DNA of 64,000 bases, taken from Rhinopomastus cyanomelas (lineage: Eukaryota > Chordata > Aves > Bucerotiformes > Rhinopomastidae). The translations under genes were made by a program, and so were the position numbers. Shown here one piece after another: positions 22,655-35,512 of this stretch (the stretch's first letter is position 1; each line of letters starts with the position of its first letter). The stretch lies in assembly GCA_013400115.1 (NCBI GenBank), contig VXBP01009418.1:83699-147698 (forward strand), read 5' to 3'. The notes below the pieces were generated by a model. That model made no database searches. It worked only from the letters and a program-made list of their open reading frames with translations, and was not told the DNA's origin.

Positions 22655-24647
22655 CATCACTAGCAATATACATTCTTGTTTGCTTCGTTCATAACTTTCA
22701 CTGAGAGAAACACATTTACCCCGTTATGCAGCCTTGTCTTCAGTTTAGGGAAAAACTCCTGAGTCATATTTACCTCCCAGTAGAGACATTAGCACTTTGT
22801 ATACTTGTGACTTGGTGGAGTCTCTATAATAATAAAATCAAGCTGACTAACATTACAATATTTACTTAAAAGAATCTTTCTTTTTTTCATATCAAAGACC
22901 TCAAGAACAATAAAGCTGAACAAGTCTACACAGTATTTTCTTTTTCTCCTTCCTATTTGTTGCCTTTTAACAGCTTTCTCTGAGTGTTTCTTTTATACAA
23001 AGTTACACCAACATAACTGCTAAAAACTATGTCAGCCTCTGCAATACTCCTACAGTAGCATCTGTGATCTCAGGGCAAAGAAGATTAAACATTATGGCCT
23101 TCTTAACAAAATATATTTTCTAAAAGGAAAAAAAACCTGACATGTTAGAATCACCAAGGGCAGCAGTACATGAGTGAAGCTCCTAATGCATTATTTGCAT
23201 TTTTTAAGTAATAGAAGTATTTTTGCTGTGACATATGAAGTGTTCTACACTCTGGCAAAAAAACCCCAACCCTACTGTTACTCTGTGTTATTTTGTTGGA
23301 ATTAGACAGATGTGTTGAACTTAGTTCAACTTGTTTGTTAGGTTTAACTATAGATTAGATAGATAATCACATAAAACTAGTATGATTTCCTACATACACT
23401 GTGCTTACCACTACAGCACTTACAGCTATGCAGGTTGATAATGGAAGGAAAAAACTAAAACAAGTGAGGTTTGTGCTAAGTTTTCAGCAATTACACTTCT
23501 TATTTACTGAATTTTGTAACTACTTCTAGACACCTTTATGATAGCCTAACAAATATTTTCACATTAAAATGCCACCCCAGATGAGGCCACACTCAGGAAA
23601 CAATCCCTGGGGTAGAAAACGGGGTCACAGCATAGAATTAACCATCTGCCAAAGTGGATTTACAGTGTCTACAGTTAAGTTATTCACTGTAAATATACTG
23701 TGTGGAAGAACAGCCCCTTTTTTTCCTGCCATGTAAAGTGGCCTTGACCCAACCAACAGTGTTCAGTATCCCTAAATCACAGAGAGATTCTTAATAAAAT
23801 TTTTACCACTAGATTGTTCTTGAAATGTACACTGTAAGTAATAAGCAGCTAAGAGTAGTCACTTAGGTCACAGAACAGCAGCTCAGTGCCTCGACCAGAG
23901 AATGAACAGAACTGATACTATATGGGTGGGTATGGCCATCAGTCATCTGACAACAGTAATGAGAACTTGGTACAAAGAAAGTCCACCAGCAATGCATCTG
24001 TTCACAAGACATATTTGTCAAATAGTTTTGAACAGCTAAAAAATGAGAAAAATCTGTTCATACACAATTCACGAAGAGGGAACAATGACAAATTTGCCAA
24101 GCAAATTGTTTGCTATGCATAGATATCCCAGCTGTCCTCATTATCTCCACTTCAAGTCTCCACTACACTCCTACCTTCTTGCCTCGTTTACCCAATGTCA
24201 TTCCTTCCTTTATCATGCCATGTTTTCACAAAGGCATGGTCTTGCCTCTCTGAAAAACTTATTCTTCCACTAACACTATTTGAGTTCGCTATTTCCTTTC
24301 AGATGGTTTGGAATGAAGTCATAAACTATTAAACATATAATAAAAGCTCACAGAAATCTTCACATGGGGTTTTGTGACATTAAGTAACAAGTGCCAGTAA
24401 AATGGCTGTTTCCTCTGCAGACAGAGAGATTAAAATTTTAAATGCACATAAACAAAAAGGTACCCACATTTCCAAACAGATTAAAACACTGCTGATAAAG
24501 GGAAGGACAGGCAAGCAAACGCCCTGTCAACATCTATGCCAACTCTGCCATGGTCTGCCCGTACAACTTTTAAAAGAGGACACAAGTTCCTCTCTGTAAT
24601 ATAGGATAAAAATACATGCCTGCCTCAGATTGTCATGAAGATAAACA
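22655..24647. other. Unique AT-rich DNA, nothing recognised
   Basis: No exon or repeat family recognised. The open frames at 23,922-24,122, 24,043-24,273 and 24,402-24,599 are short and without motifs. Confidence 0.5.
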
Positions 24648-24757
24648 CTCAACCACTGCCCTCGGCAGCCTGTTCCAAACCCTGACCACTCTGTCACTAA
24701 GAGACTTCTTCCTAGTGTTCAGCCTAAATTTCTGATGCAGCTTGAGGCCACTCCCCA
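24648..24757 (-). mobile_element. Small internal CR1 fragment
   Basis: About 110 nt complementary to the CR1 ORF2 C-terminal region (ggcagcctgttccaaaccct, then gacttcttcctagtgttcag). No tail is visible; either old and eroded or trimmed by deletion. Confidence 0.7.
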
Positions 24758-26004
24758 GAAAATGCTTAGAAAACTGACACACTGTCATCTTTTACATTTT
24801 AGTAGAAGTAGTTCAGAAACATAGGAAAATTAGGATATTAGTTCCATTTGGAGACATCTGTCCCATGGAGCAAACAATCCTGCTGACCTACAGCCAGTTG
24901 TACTGTTCAAACTTCATATGGATTCACTGCAATACCCGTGCAGTGAATCTACATAACCATACAGCCTTTTCCTATTTCTTTCTAGTATTGATATGGTCCT
25001 GATAAAACAACATTTTGAAAAGAGCTAAATGGCAATAGCATGTAGGAGTCACACAAAGTCAAAACAAGGAGAGCAGCAGGAGACAGAAGTCAGCAGAGAG
25101 ATCATGCAAGCTGTTCACTCCATTGGGACTGGAACTGGTGCAAACCCTAGAGCCAGAATGCAGGATTCACTAATTCTAAGCATATGAATAGTAAACGTTT
25201 TCAATTTGAAACAACATTTACACGCAGTTTAGCTACATTGGTTGCAATCTTGCTCTTTTTCAGTAGCTAATTATTGTTAAAGAAATGTTAGGGGATGAAC
25301 ATGTAGAGCAAAGTGCAAATGGAACCTGTAAACAAGCTCTCTGGACACCTCAGAATGCATAAAGCAGCCCATGGTGAAACAGATGGATTTCTGGATTAAT
25401 AGTCCAGGGCTGAAGGAGGAATCATTTACTAAATCTTAACAGCTCTATTTCTTAAGAGAAGGATAAACACTTTGCATATTAAACGGGTACTGACAGCTTG
25501 AAATTACAGTTTGGTTAGAAAGTTTTGTAATAACTATATTACAAGGAGCCTATACAATTACTATGACTATTTTAAAAAGTCATAAAAATATTTCTTTCAC
25601 TTTTTTCCAGATTTCATACCTAGACCACATGACAGGATTTAGTGGACAGCCAGTCTAAGTCTGTTAAGGTAAAGACAGTCAATCTTAAATCTTTCGAAGA
25701 CCAAAACACTCAGCTTGAACTTCATTAATGCCCACTCTCTGTTCAGAGGAAATATTAACATTTTTCAGGTTAAGCACATGCTAAAATGCTATATCAAGAC
25801 ATTAGATTTTTTTTTCCTTTGGAAACCACATCTTAAGCGTTTCAAATGTCAAAAAATGCAAACTGAAAAGCAGTTAATACATTTCAAAGACTGAATCAGA
25901 AATTAATAAAGAAAACCAGATTTAATATGAAAGAGCTTTATCTTTCAAATATTAAGGATCCTTGTTTTTTCCTTTTTACTTACTTGGCAAATCAATTTCT
26001 GTAG
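24758..26004. other. Unique AT-rich DNA, nothing recognised
   Basis: No exon, RNA gene or interspersed repeat recognised. Confidence 0.5.
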
Positions 26005-26601
26005 ACAGTAGTGTTACATGGAGTCCCCCAAGGGTCGATGCTGGGACCAGTCCTATTCAATCTATTAATTAATGATTTGGATGAGGGATTAGAGTGCACT
26101 GTCAGCAAGTTTGCTGATGACACAAAGCTGGGTGGTGTCGCTGACACCCCTGCAGACTCTGCTGCCATTCAGCGGCGCCTGGACAGGCTGGAGAACGGGG
26201 CAGAGAGAAATTTAATAAAGTATAACAAGGGTANTAGGAAGAGGAGACTGAGAGGTGATCTCATTAATGTTGATAAATATGTGAAGGGTGGTTGTCAGGA
26301 GGATGGAGCCAGGCTCTTCTCAATGTCATCTAGTGATAGGATGAGGGACAATGGATGTAAGCTGGAACATAGGAGGTTCCATATAAATATCAAAAGGAAC
26401 TTCCTCCCAGTTAGGGTGACAGAGCACTGGAATAGGCTGCCCAAGGGTAGTTGTGGAGCCTTCTTAACTGGAGACATTTAAAACCCACCTGGATATTTTC
26501 CTATTTGACTTGGTCTAGGTAATCCTGCTCTGGCAAGGGGGAATTGGACTATGTGAACTTTTGAGGGGTCTTCCAATTCCTAATGATTCTATGATTCTAT
26601 G
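26005..26601 (+). mobile_element. CR1 LINE with a collapsed assembly gap
   Basis: Plus-strand CR1 with well-preserved RT motifs GVPQGSMLGPVLF and the intact catalytic box FADDTKL, then an N at 26,234. Immediately after the N the sequence is about 400 nt further along the element (kRRLRGDLINV region) by comparison with the copy at 10,515-12,552. It then runs to the ORF2 C-terminus and a clean 3' tail (aatgattctatgattctatg). The single N almost certainly stands for unsequenced CR1. The open frame crossing the N (26,011-26,481) is therefore an artificial join. Confidence 0.9.
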
Positions 26602-27462
26602 TGTGAATGCTTATGAAGACATCAGATATGAGAGGTTAAACTTTGAGTGTATGCATTGAAAATTAAATTAATGGCATGTCTGTTATTTGACATAGGGCAA
26701 GTTAACTCATTGCTGCTTTAGACCACCTCAACACCATATTTACAGTTAGTTCCTGTTCTCTTTTCAGGCTGAGTATATCATGGATCACTGCTCTTCTCAA
26801 AGGATTACTGATCAATTGTATTGATGTCCTCTACTGTTTGTCTGCCAGTCTCTTAACTTTCTCCTCCTCAACTGCTTTGCCAAATCTAACCAGGTCACTT
26901 AGAAGAAGCTAGGAAATTGGCATCTTCTCTCTCTGGCCTCACAGGACCACTGAGAATGATTTTCTGTACCCAAAAAAGTCCTCTAGAGGCCACTGTCTGC
27001 CCTATCATCCACATCCAAGAGGTCAGATGCTTTTTTTCTTGGTGCACCCTACCACACTAGGAGTGTTCCTCCCTCCCAGTTCCCTTGGAACTTGGTACTT
27101 GCTGTGGTCTCCTAATATGAGGTAAACACCCCAGTTGCCTGCTGGCAGATACCAAAATCCATGTAACCATTCATTGTAGATCTTGTTTTCTACCTATATT
27201 GCTTTTCTTTAGTAAATTCAATATAAACTCTCCTTGCAACAGTCTTTGTAACTTCAAAATAATCAAGTAATGACTTCAGATTTCTATTCATCAGAGCCAG
27301 CTTCTTCAAGGCATTTCTGCCTCTGGTGACTGCATTTTTTAATCCATGAATGGATTAAATAAATAAAGTGGATAAATATCCACAGTGGATATTTATAGCC
27401 ATGCAAAAAACTGGTACAAACATTAAAACATCCAAGCTCAAGCATACAACCCTTGCTTCGTC
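26602..27462. other. Unique DNA, nothing recognised
   Basis: No exon or repeat family recognised between two CR1 copies. Confidence 0.5.
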
Positions 27463-27812
27463 TTCACAGAACATTAGGGATTAGAAGGGACCTCAGAAGA
27501 TCTAGTCCAATCCCCCTGCCACAGCAGATCACCTAGATCCAGTCACACAGGAACACATCCAGGTGGGTTTTAAACGTTTCCAGAGAAGGAGACTCCATAA
27601 CCTCCCTGAGCAGCCTGTTCCAGTGCTCTGTCACCCTTACTGTGAAGAAGTTCTCTTCTGATATTTACATGGACCCTCCTATGTTCCAGCTTAGAACCAT
27701 TGTCCCTTGTCCTGTCACTAGATGGCACTGAGAAAAGCCTGGCTCCATCCTCCTGACACCCACCCCTCACATATTTATAAACATGAATGAGGTCACTCCT
27801 CAGTCTTCCTTT
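27463..27812 (-). mobile_element. CR1 3'-end copy
   Basis: Minus-strand CR1 of the dominant lineage: 3' tail complement and 3' UTR (cagaacattagggattagaa, gatctagtccaatccccctg), then the ORF2 C-terminal region in a mostly open frame (27,893-27,570 on the minus strand, GRLRSDLIHVYKYVRGGCQ, then RVHVNIRRELLH). It is 5'-truncated near 27,812. Confidence 0.9.
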
Positions 27813-28631
27813 TACTAACATGAGTATCATTCTTGAGGTTGTATATAGATTAAAAAAATAAAAAATGGAAACAGGCTTTGACCAGAAATACATAGATGGC
27901 CTCTAATTGCAGATCAGTGTATCTGAAATAAGATCCAAAGCAAGGTGCACCATTTTGGCTACAGGAGATCAAGTGTAAAGCATCAGCTAATATTTAAAAA
28001 CTACTTAAAAGAACTCTGCCATGTCCAGAAATTGTGCTCCGATTAAAAGACCAAGTATTCTGATTTAAGATAAACAGAAGCAGTTTACCATCGGCTTTGT
28101 CCCAGGGTACAGTTCACCTGGAAGGTGACTAGTCCCCTCTGAACCAGAACAGAGGGTAGAGGAGGACTGGACATGTAAGACAACCACTCGATGCCCCCTC
28201 ATCTCATTAGCTCTAGAGTCCTGGCACATCCTAGTGAAAAAACACGAGCCACACAACCAAAACTTGCTGTATGATCTGCTCCTCCTGCTGCCACATTGCT
28301 GCCACCAGTCTAGCCAACTGCTGCACTATGTGGGGTTGCAACTCAGAACTTGCATCTTTGGCTCCCTCACCATCTTTCAGTGAGGTGACCATTTTTTCCC
28401 TTTTTATCCCTCCCTATGGAAAATTAAGGGGTTAACTAGGCAGAGCCAGTTCTACTGGCTTTAGCCAATGGGTAACAACATAAAAAGAAATTGGGTTTAT
28501 TTCTTTAGCCTATAGACTCATATTAAGAGATCATTCTATTACTACTGTATCCATAATCCTCAACCTTCAACATAGATCTTTGATGCGTGTCACAGATCAT
28601 AGAGGATGGTTGCACAAGTCTATTAATCATT
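27813..28631. other. Unique DNA, possible old LTR remnant
   Basis: The part 28,070-28,560 has a CCAAT-like site (agccaatgggt) and an AT-rich promoter-like stretch, which made me consider an LTR. I could find no TG...CA ends and make no firm call. Nothing coding seen. Confidence 0.35.
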
Positions 28632-28985
28632 AGAAGCTCTAGAGAGGAGGAGACGGGGTGGAGGGAATCTCACTAATGCTTACAAATATTTAAAGGGTGA
28701 CTGTCAGGAGGATGGATCAGAGTATTTATGGTGGTGCCCTGTGACAGGACAAGGGGAAGCAAGCACACAGAAAATTCCACCTAAACATAAGAACTTTTTC
28801 ACAGCAAGGGTAACAGAGCACTGGAACAGACTGCACAGAGAGACTGTAGAGTCTCCTTCTCCAGAGACATTCAAAGCACACCTGGAACAGTTCCAATATG
28901 ATCTTCTCTAGATGATTCTGGACTAGCAGGGGGGTGGGATTAGATGATCTTCAGAGGTTCCTTCAAACCCCAACTATTCTGGGTT
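28632..28985 (+). mobile_element. CR1 3'-end copy, diverged
   Basis: Plus-strand fragment covering the ORF2 C-terminus (ggtaacagagcactggaaca, gagactgtagagtctccttc) and 3' UTR (gattagatgatcttcagagg), ending near 28,985. Several indels and stops show age. Confidence 0.85.
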
Positions 28986-31210
28986 CTGCAGAATCACATG
29001 TACAAATTAGTTGCTGTGGAGTAACATTGTTCCAATGTTAATCCCATGAATTACTTTACTTTCTATTTTACGTTCTAAATAGGTACTATTTTACGATAAA
29101 AGTAAATAAAAATAATTTATTTCCTACTGAATAGACCAACTCCTCAGTGAGCTATCTAAACTACCTAGATTAACATCATGGTTACCAGAGGAACAAAGAA
29201 CACATGTATGATTAATGCAGTCTATAAAAAATATACTGACAACTTCCTTTGATGCCTCCTTCATTGAGAGCTGAGCTATTTGGACACTTCCTTTTCTTTG
29301 AAAATGCTCAGAAATAGGGAAGAGAAGAAGCAGCATCTGTTTCCAATGCAGTTACCTTGCTAAAATGCTAAAGATCAGGCTCTGATTCAGATTTACTCAA
29401 AGGAGAAGAAAGGAAGAGCAAAAATAAGTGCCCTGCAATTTCCCAGTTGCCACTTACCGGAGTTTTGCAGGCACTCCTGCTCATTTTATGTTTTGGGAAC
29501 TAAACAGTTACATCAATGGGTTAGCATTGCATTCCCATGGATGCTTTCTTAAAAAGAGGGGAAAAAAAGACTTTGAAAGACCTTTACATTTGATTAGCAA
29601 CATAGCTGGCATCTTTTCATGCTAATACCTCTGGTGCATTCAAAGGGGTAGCTGAGAAAAGTTGCCCCAGATCACTCTACAGAAGATCACTGCCCAGCTG
29701 ATAAGAGGCCACAGAAACTAATAAAATACACTGCAGCATTTCAAGTGACAAATTCATTGCAAATGTAGACTCATATACTTATTCTACTCCAAGAAGTATA
29801 AACAAGTCCTGTGAAAAACTAAGGTTAGATACAAATTTTATAGTATCTTGCATCTTCAAGCAGAACAAGACAACTCAGAAAAGCCAGTGAGAAGTACCCA
29901 GCTGGAACTTGTTGGGCTCAAAGCATAAATTATTAAGTGAGGTTCTGTGTTGTGAAACTGGACCTAGGACCACCTTAAGTCCTCTTCTTCCATTAAAATC
30001 TCTGAACTATAGCAAACGATTGAAGACTCATGGTTAATTTCTATTTCACTTGTAAAGAATGCATGTGAAGCATTCCTGAAAACAAAGCTCAGAGATGGTG
30101 TATCTTTTGGATAATCTGCTATAATCCTTCCTCTTGAATGCATGAAAAGGAGGAAATTTGGTTTCAGACTTACTGTGTCAGACAGAGACTGCTGAGGGTA
30201 ACAATGAATGAGGCACCGATTTTACCATCCCACAAGAATGAAGATTTAATTCCTTTGGCTGAATTATGATATTGTAGATAATTAAGGGAATTCTGTCACC
30301 ATCAGATACTACAAAAACACAGCTTTTACACTCAGTGAAAGAAGGGAACCAATGAGATAGAAGAAACTTTGTGAGACAGTTGATGCCAGCAGCCTTTCAC
30401 TACAAGGGTGCCAAATTCTACCCAATGCAGGAGGATTATTTGAATAAAATATGTATTGATCCTATCATGGCCTGTTGCCAAGTCTAATAGCTTTTTCTAT
30501 TCTCTTGATGGAAAATACCCAAGAACCAGGATCTTCAGATACATACTAGAAAGTTAGATTGATAAAGCGTGCTCTGAACTATGTGCCCAACCTGAGACTT
30601 ACAGGAAGATGTCTGTGATGCCTATTCAGAGATATAGGATCTGGACTTCCCAAAATAGTTCTACTAGTAGCATGGATTTCAGATATAAAATAACCTTGCA
30701 TTCAGAGCTGCCCTTTGATTCTAGAGCTGAATGTTACCTCCCTCTTCACCACTTTTTCAAATACAGCTTTAGTTCAGTGTGTCTGAGGACAGAAAATTTC
30801 ATATTGATGTGCAAGAGCATGTTTTTACAGGCTCTTAAATCTATGCTGTTAAATACTTGAATGGACTGGTGTTTCACCTCGAAGCATTTTATCCCTGTCC
30901 AATCTATGATGCAAGAAACAAATGGATGTAAAGACCTTGCTTGTCGTCTTTGGCTTTATCTCCGTCACAGAAGCAGTACTCAGTTTGCAGCAAAACTACA
31001 GCTGCTATTCAACAGTGGCACAGCAAGAGAATTTCCTTGCTAGCACCACAGTGCATGAGCAGTACTGGTTGAGAGACTGCACACTACAACCTGCACTATA
31101 ACTAGTTCTAGCCAACACTAATAATTTCCAAGAGACATGTACTAAAGTGCATTTCCTCTCAAGTTCCTGACTAATGATGAATATCAATACAGCAAGCTCA
31201 TAGGATATAT
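28986..31210. other. Unique AT-rich DNA, nothing recognised
   Basis: No recognisable exon or repeat. Open frames at 29,124-29,336, 29,428-29,625 and 30,609-30,860 have no family motif. Confidence 0.5.
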
Positions 31211-32014
31211 GCCATCTAGAGGGATATCGATGGGCTTGAGAAATGGGCTCATGCAAACTGCATGAAGTTCACACGGGCAAGTGCAAGATTCTGCACCTGG
31301 TTTGAAGCAATCCCATGCATGAATACAGATTGAGAGGAGAAAGGATTGAAGACAGCTCTGAGAAGAAGAACTTGGGGTAGTGGTGTACCAGAAGTTCAAC
31401 AGGAGCTGTCAGTATGCAGTTGCAGCCCAGAAAACCAACAATGTCCCGGGCTGCATCAAAAGCAGCAGTGACAGTCAGTTGAGGGAGGCAATTCTCCCCC
31501 TCTACTCTGCACTTGTGAGATTCCACCTGGAGTCCTATGTCCAGTTCTGGAGTCTCCAACAAAAGAAGGGCATAGAGCTCCTGGAATGTGTCCGGAGCAG
31601 AGCAACTCAAATCATCAGAGGACTGGAGCAGCTCCCGGATGAGGGCAGGCTGAGCAAGTTGGAGTTTTCAGCTTGGAGAAGAGGCTCCAAGGTTACCTGA
31701 TACCAGCTTTTCAATATCTGAAGTGTGCTACAAGAAAGCCGGGGTAGTGCTTTTTAAATGGGTGCACAGCAAGAGGACAAGGGGAAATGGTTACAAACGT
31801 GAAGAGGGGAGATTTAGGTTAAACATTAGTAACAAATTCTTTCCTGTGAGGGTGGTGAGATGCTGGAACAGTTTGTCCCATTCCTGAAAGTGTTCCCAGC
31901 CAGGTAGATGGGGCCCTGAGCAGCCTAATCTAGTGAATGTTTCCTCACCTATGCAGAGAGGTTGGAACTATATGATCTTCAAGGTCTCTGCCAACGCTAG
32001 CCTATGATTTTATG
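31211..32014 (+). mobile_element. CR1 3'-half copy, another lineage
   Basis: Plus-strand CR1 from the RT thumb region to the 3' UTR. The open part 31,380-31,700 encodes LYSALVRFHLESYVQFWSL and IIRGLEQLPDEGRLSKLE, the CR1 ORF2 C-terminal signature, then frames break. The 3' end (gttggaactatatgatcttc, ending in cctatgattttatg) matches the lineage whose body is used in the chimeric copies, but here it carries its own tail. Confidence 0.9.
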
Positions 32015-34794
32015 CCTTGGGTATACCTCTTTCACAGAATGGAAGGATTTAACTTTAAGAAATTTGTGACCTAGAAAACGTTCAGAGCAATTAATGATTA
32101 ATTAATTGCAAAAGTGCAGACATTTATTCCAATTACAGTTGTTATCCTTATTGTTGTGCTAAAGCAGAGCACTGGGCTTTTTTTCCTCCTTCATGGAAGC
32201 AAAGCAAATAATTCACGGTTTAAAACTGGTTTTTCTTCTGGAGCCCTTTCTCACATTTTCGGTGCCCCTTGACCTCAGGCATCTGTCACAGCAACACCTC
32301 TGCTTAAAGCAGGGGAGAAGGTGAAGGGCTTTATCAGAGGCAGATGCCAAAACTCTCCATGCGTGGGTTGGGACAGAGTGAGCTGACTTCTGTCCTGGAA
32401 TCTTCTCCAGACCCAGGAGGTTCAAGGACATCCTGCTGTTGAAAAGATGAAAACCTCATTCTGCTGATCAGTCTGTCTCCCACACTGCAGAAAGCACTGA
32501 TGGGAAGGCAATCACACAAGCTCTAAGGGCCAGACTTTGCCCTCAGTTACCCTTACGTGAGCTCAGTAGCAGCTATTGCATTATACAGGGCAGGAGGAAG
32601 CCCTGTTTTGTATAGCTTCAGGTGTTTTTCTAAGTAGTTATTTTCAGATGCATAACAGAAACATTACTGATATTTGCAAATTGTAGTTCTGAGGAAGTAA
32701 AATAGACATATAGGAAACACATCAGTGTTAAATACCTGATCTATAGGTCTTGGCAATCTTCCTAATAGCCATCGGCCACTGGATCAAACCCAAAGACCAA
32801 AAATGAGATTATAGACATCTTTAATCCACCCTGTAAAATGGAAATATTCAATGCCATTGGAAAAAAAAAGGAAGAGAATCATAAGGAGAAGAGAGGGTGG
32901 AGGTGCATGTGCACCTGAAAGGAAAAGAGCACATACAGAAAAAACTGTCTAACAAAGTCCACAAGCTTGTTTAGCATATCAAACAATTTTTATGTAATAT
33001 CTCAAAGCATTAAAGTGCTACAAAATCAGTTCAGTTCCGTATGCATCTTGGTCCATTAAGTAAACATCACTATCGCCTACGAATTTATTGTGCCTCTATA
33101 GTTTATTTACCAACATTTATAGATGGCAATAGGAGCCCTTTCACTGTCTTTGAATCTGATATGGATGCCACAGAAGCTGAACGAGTCGTCCAGTGCTCCT
33201 AACATGACCTGGTGGGTCATCTTCTCAAAGTAATCATAACACATTGGTCAGTAAGATCTTTAAAAGATGCTTGGCTCTGGTAGTGAAAACCTGATAGAAT
33301 TAAACCATGCTGCCAACAGTAAAACTGCCTGTGAATTCCAGAGATTAGAGACCTAGAGATTACCTGCCCAGGTCACACCTGCCACATTGCTACAGCTAGA
33401 AGCAGTTGAAGAGCATCAGAAGCATGGGTGAGCTGACAGCTTTAGATGTCTCACTGAAGGAATCAGTCACTGGAGATGGTTTAAAAACAGCCAACAAGAC
33501 ACGTGGATTTTTTGATTTCTAATGGAATTATCTGGAATATTTAGTTATGAATATGCAAATACCTCTAACTCTGATTGGGATAAAAATGCAAAGATTTTCT
33601 CTTTCTGCATTGTTACCTAGAAACAGCTGTGGTCTTTAAATGACAATCAACCTCCTGAAACCAATCAAAATGCTAAAAAAAATAATAAAATCACACAACT
33701 GGGGAAACGTTCCGCAGTATCTCCATATGCAGAATGACAGCAGTTTGATTGTCTGATGCAACTCACTTTGGGCACAACTGCTTATACTGACAACCCTATA
33801 CAGGAAAGTTCTTGTCACTCTCAGACTACTCTGCTGTAAACAGAGACGTTTATCTGTTACCAGAGTTTGGCGACAGGATCCGCTGTTTCATGTAACAACT
33901 GCTGTGCTTGTCCTGTGCTCTTCCTGCCTGTTACAGAAATACTTCTTTCTTTCACAGATTCAATAGGTTCAACCACACTCTTGTGTTCTGTGTCTCCCCA
34001 CCAGATCAAACTATTCGGCTTCTCTGTCTAAAGAATGAAGGGTCACTCTTTAAATACTAACTACCATCTTTGGATATGCACAGGGACTAGCGGGCAACAA
34101 GCTATATCATCACTGCAAACAGTTAGCACTGCTGAGATGTTTTGCTATTGAATCTTGAATCTCTAAATACCCATCACAAATACTGGATGCAAGGAAATCA
34201 CCATCCTTTGATACAAGTGAAAGAAGCAGTCTGCTTAAAGATCTGTCCCCAGACTCACAGTTCCAGTCCATATCCCTTGAGCATAAATTAGGAAAGAGGA
34301 CATTTAAGGAACCTCTCCATAGGTCCTAAATTTTTTGATATTCTAGGCCCTATCAACACAAACATTGAACAGCCAATAGAACCCAATCACCATAAGTAGC
34401 TCTGGCATTTATGAGGAAATTGACTCAGAGACCATTGCAACCATGCTTAAAATTGCTGTGTTTTCAAACCACAGCTGCTTCCTTTAGTTTGTGAGAAAGA
34501 ACCTTCCAATTCTGAATCAAAGAAGAGCTTCAGTTTTCAATTATTTTTCAACTGTTTTAGCTAGAATAAACAAATAGCGATAGTTACCCTTCTCTCTAAA
34601 AGTGTCCATGATGCTTGTTCTAGATTGTCACAGCCACCATGGCACAACTAATTCTGACAGATATGTACTAATTTGCACATTAGAATTTGACTTGCAGTAC
34701 TGCAGCGCTATTTTTTCCCTACAAAATTCCTACTAGTTCTCGATAATTTTGGTTTTGCCAGGAGACTAACCCACACCAAAGCTTAAATTAATCA
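32015..34794. other. Unique DNA, no gene assigned
   Basis: Nothing recognisable as an exon or repeat family. The part 32,200-32,530 is somewhat more GC-rich and has overlapping minus-strand frames of 61-72 codons without motifs. Confidence 0.5.
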
Positions 34795-35512
34795 GAGAAT
34801 CATAGAATCGGTAGGGATTGGAAGTGACCTCGCAAGATCATCTAGTCCAATCTCCCTGCCACAGCAGGATCACCTAGACCAAGTCATACAGTCAGTCAGG
34901 GTTAAAAGGGACCACAGGATCATCCAGTTTCAAATCCCCTGCCAAGGGAAGTGACACCCCACCCTACATCAGGCTGGCCAGAGCCTCATCCAGCCTGGCC
35001 TTAAACACCTCCAAGGACAGAGCCTCAACCAGCTCCTTGGGAAACCCATTCCAGGCTCTTCACCATTCTCACGGTGAAGAACTTCCTCCTCACATCCACT
35101 CTAAATCTACCCATCTCCAGATTTGTTCCATTCCCTCTCGTCCTGTCACTACCTGACATCCTAAAAAGTCCCTCTCCAGCTTTTTGTAGGCCCCCTTCAG
35201 ATACTGAAAGGCCACAATAAGGTCACCTCAGAGCCTCCTCTTCTCCAGACTGAACAGACCCAACTCTCTCCAGCTTTTTGTAGGCCCCCTTCAGATACTG
35301 AAAGGCCACAATAAGGTCACCTCAGAGCCTCCTCTTCTCCAGACTGAACAGACCCAACTCTCTCAGTCTGGCCTCATAGGAGAGGTGCTCCAGCCCTCTG
35401 ATCATCCTCATGGCCCTCCTCTGCACTTGCTCCAGCATCTCCACATCCCTCTTGTAATAAGGGCTCCGGAACTGAATGCAGTACTCCAGGTGGGTAGCAG
35501 ATTAGAGGGGGA
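34795..35512 (-). mobile_element. CR1 LINE with chimeric 3' tail and 94-bp duplication
   Basis: Minus-strand CR1. From the left, 34,795-34,889 is the 3' end of the dominant lineage; at the complement of ...gactgactgtatgacttgg it joins the 3' UTR and ORF2 of another lineage (gttaaaagggaccacaggat onward). The order and junction equal those of the copy at 8,905-9,862. Inside, a 94-bp block is tandemly repeated. The copy is 5'-truncated near 35,512. Confidence 0.85.
35172..35359 (-). repeat. 94-bp tandem duplication within CR1
   Basis: The block beginning ctctccagctttttgtaggc occurs at 35,172-35,265 and again at 35,266-35,359 with no difference I can see. It lies in the CR1 ORF2 C-terminal region, where other copies have a single unit, so it is a recent local duplication or an assembly error. 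Confidence 0.85.

Noticed and set aside
26011..26481. 156-codon frame as an intact protein
   Set aside because: It crosses the N at 26,234, where about 400 nt of CR1 is missing, so it is an artificial join of two ORF2 pieces.
28070..28560. Another solo LTR
   Set aside because: A CCAAT-like site and promoter-like composition were suggestive, but no TG...CA ends, target duplication or family blocks could be identified.
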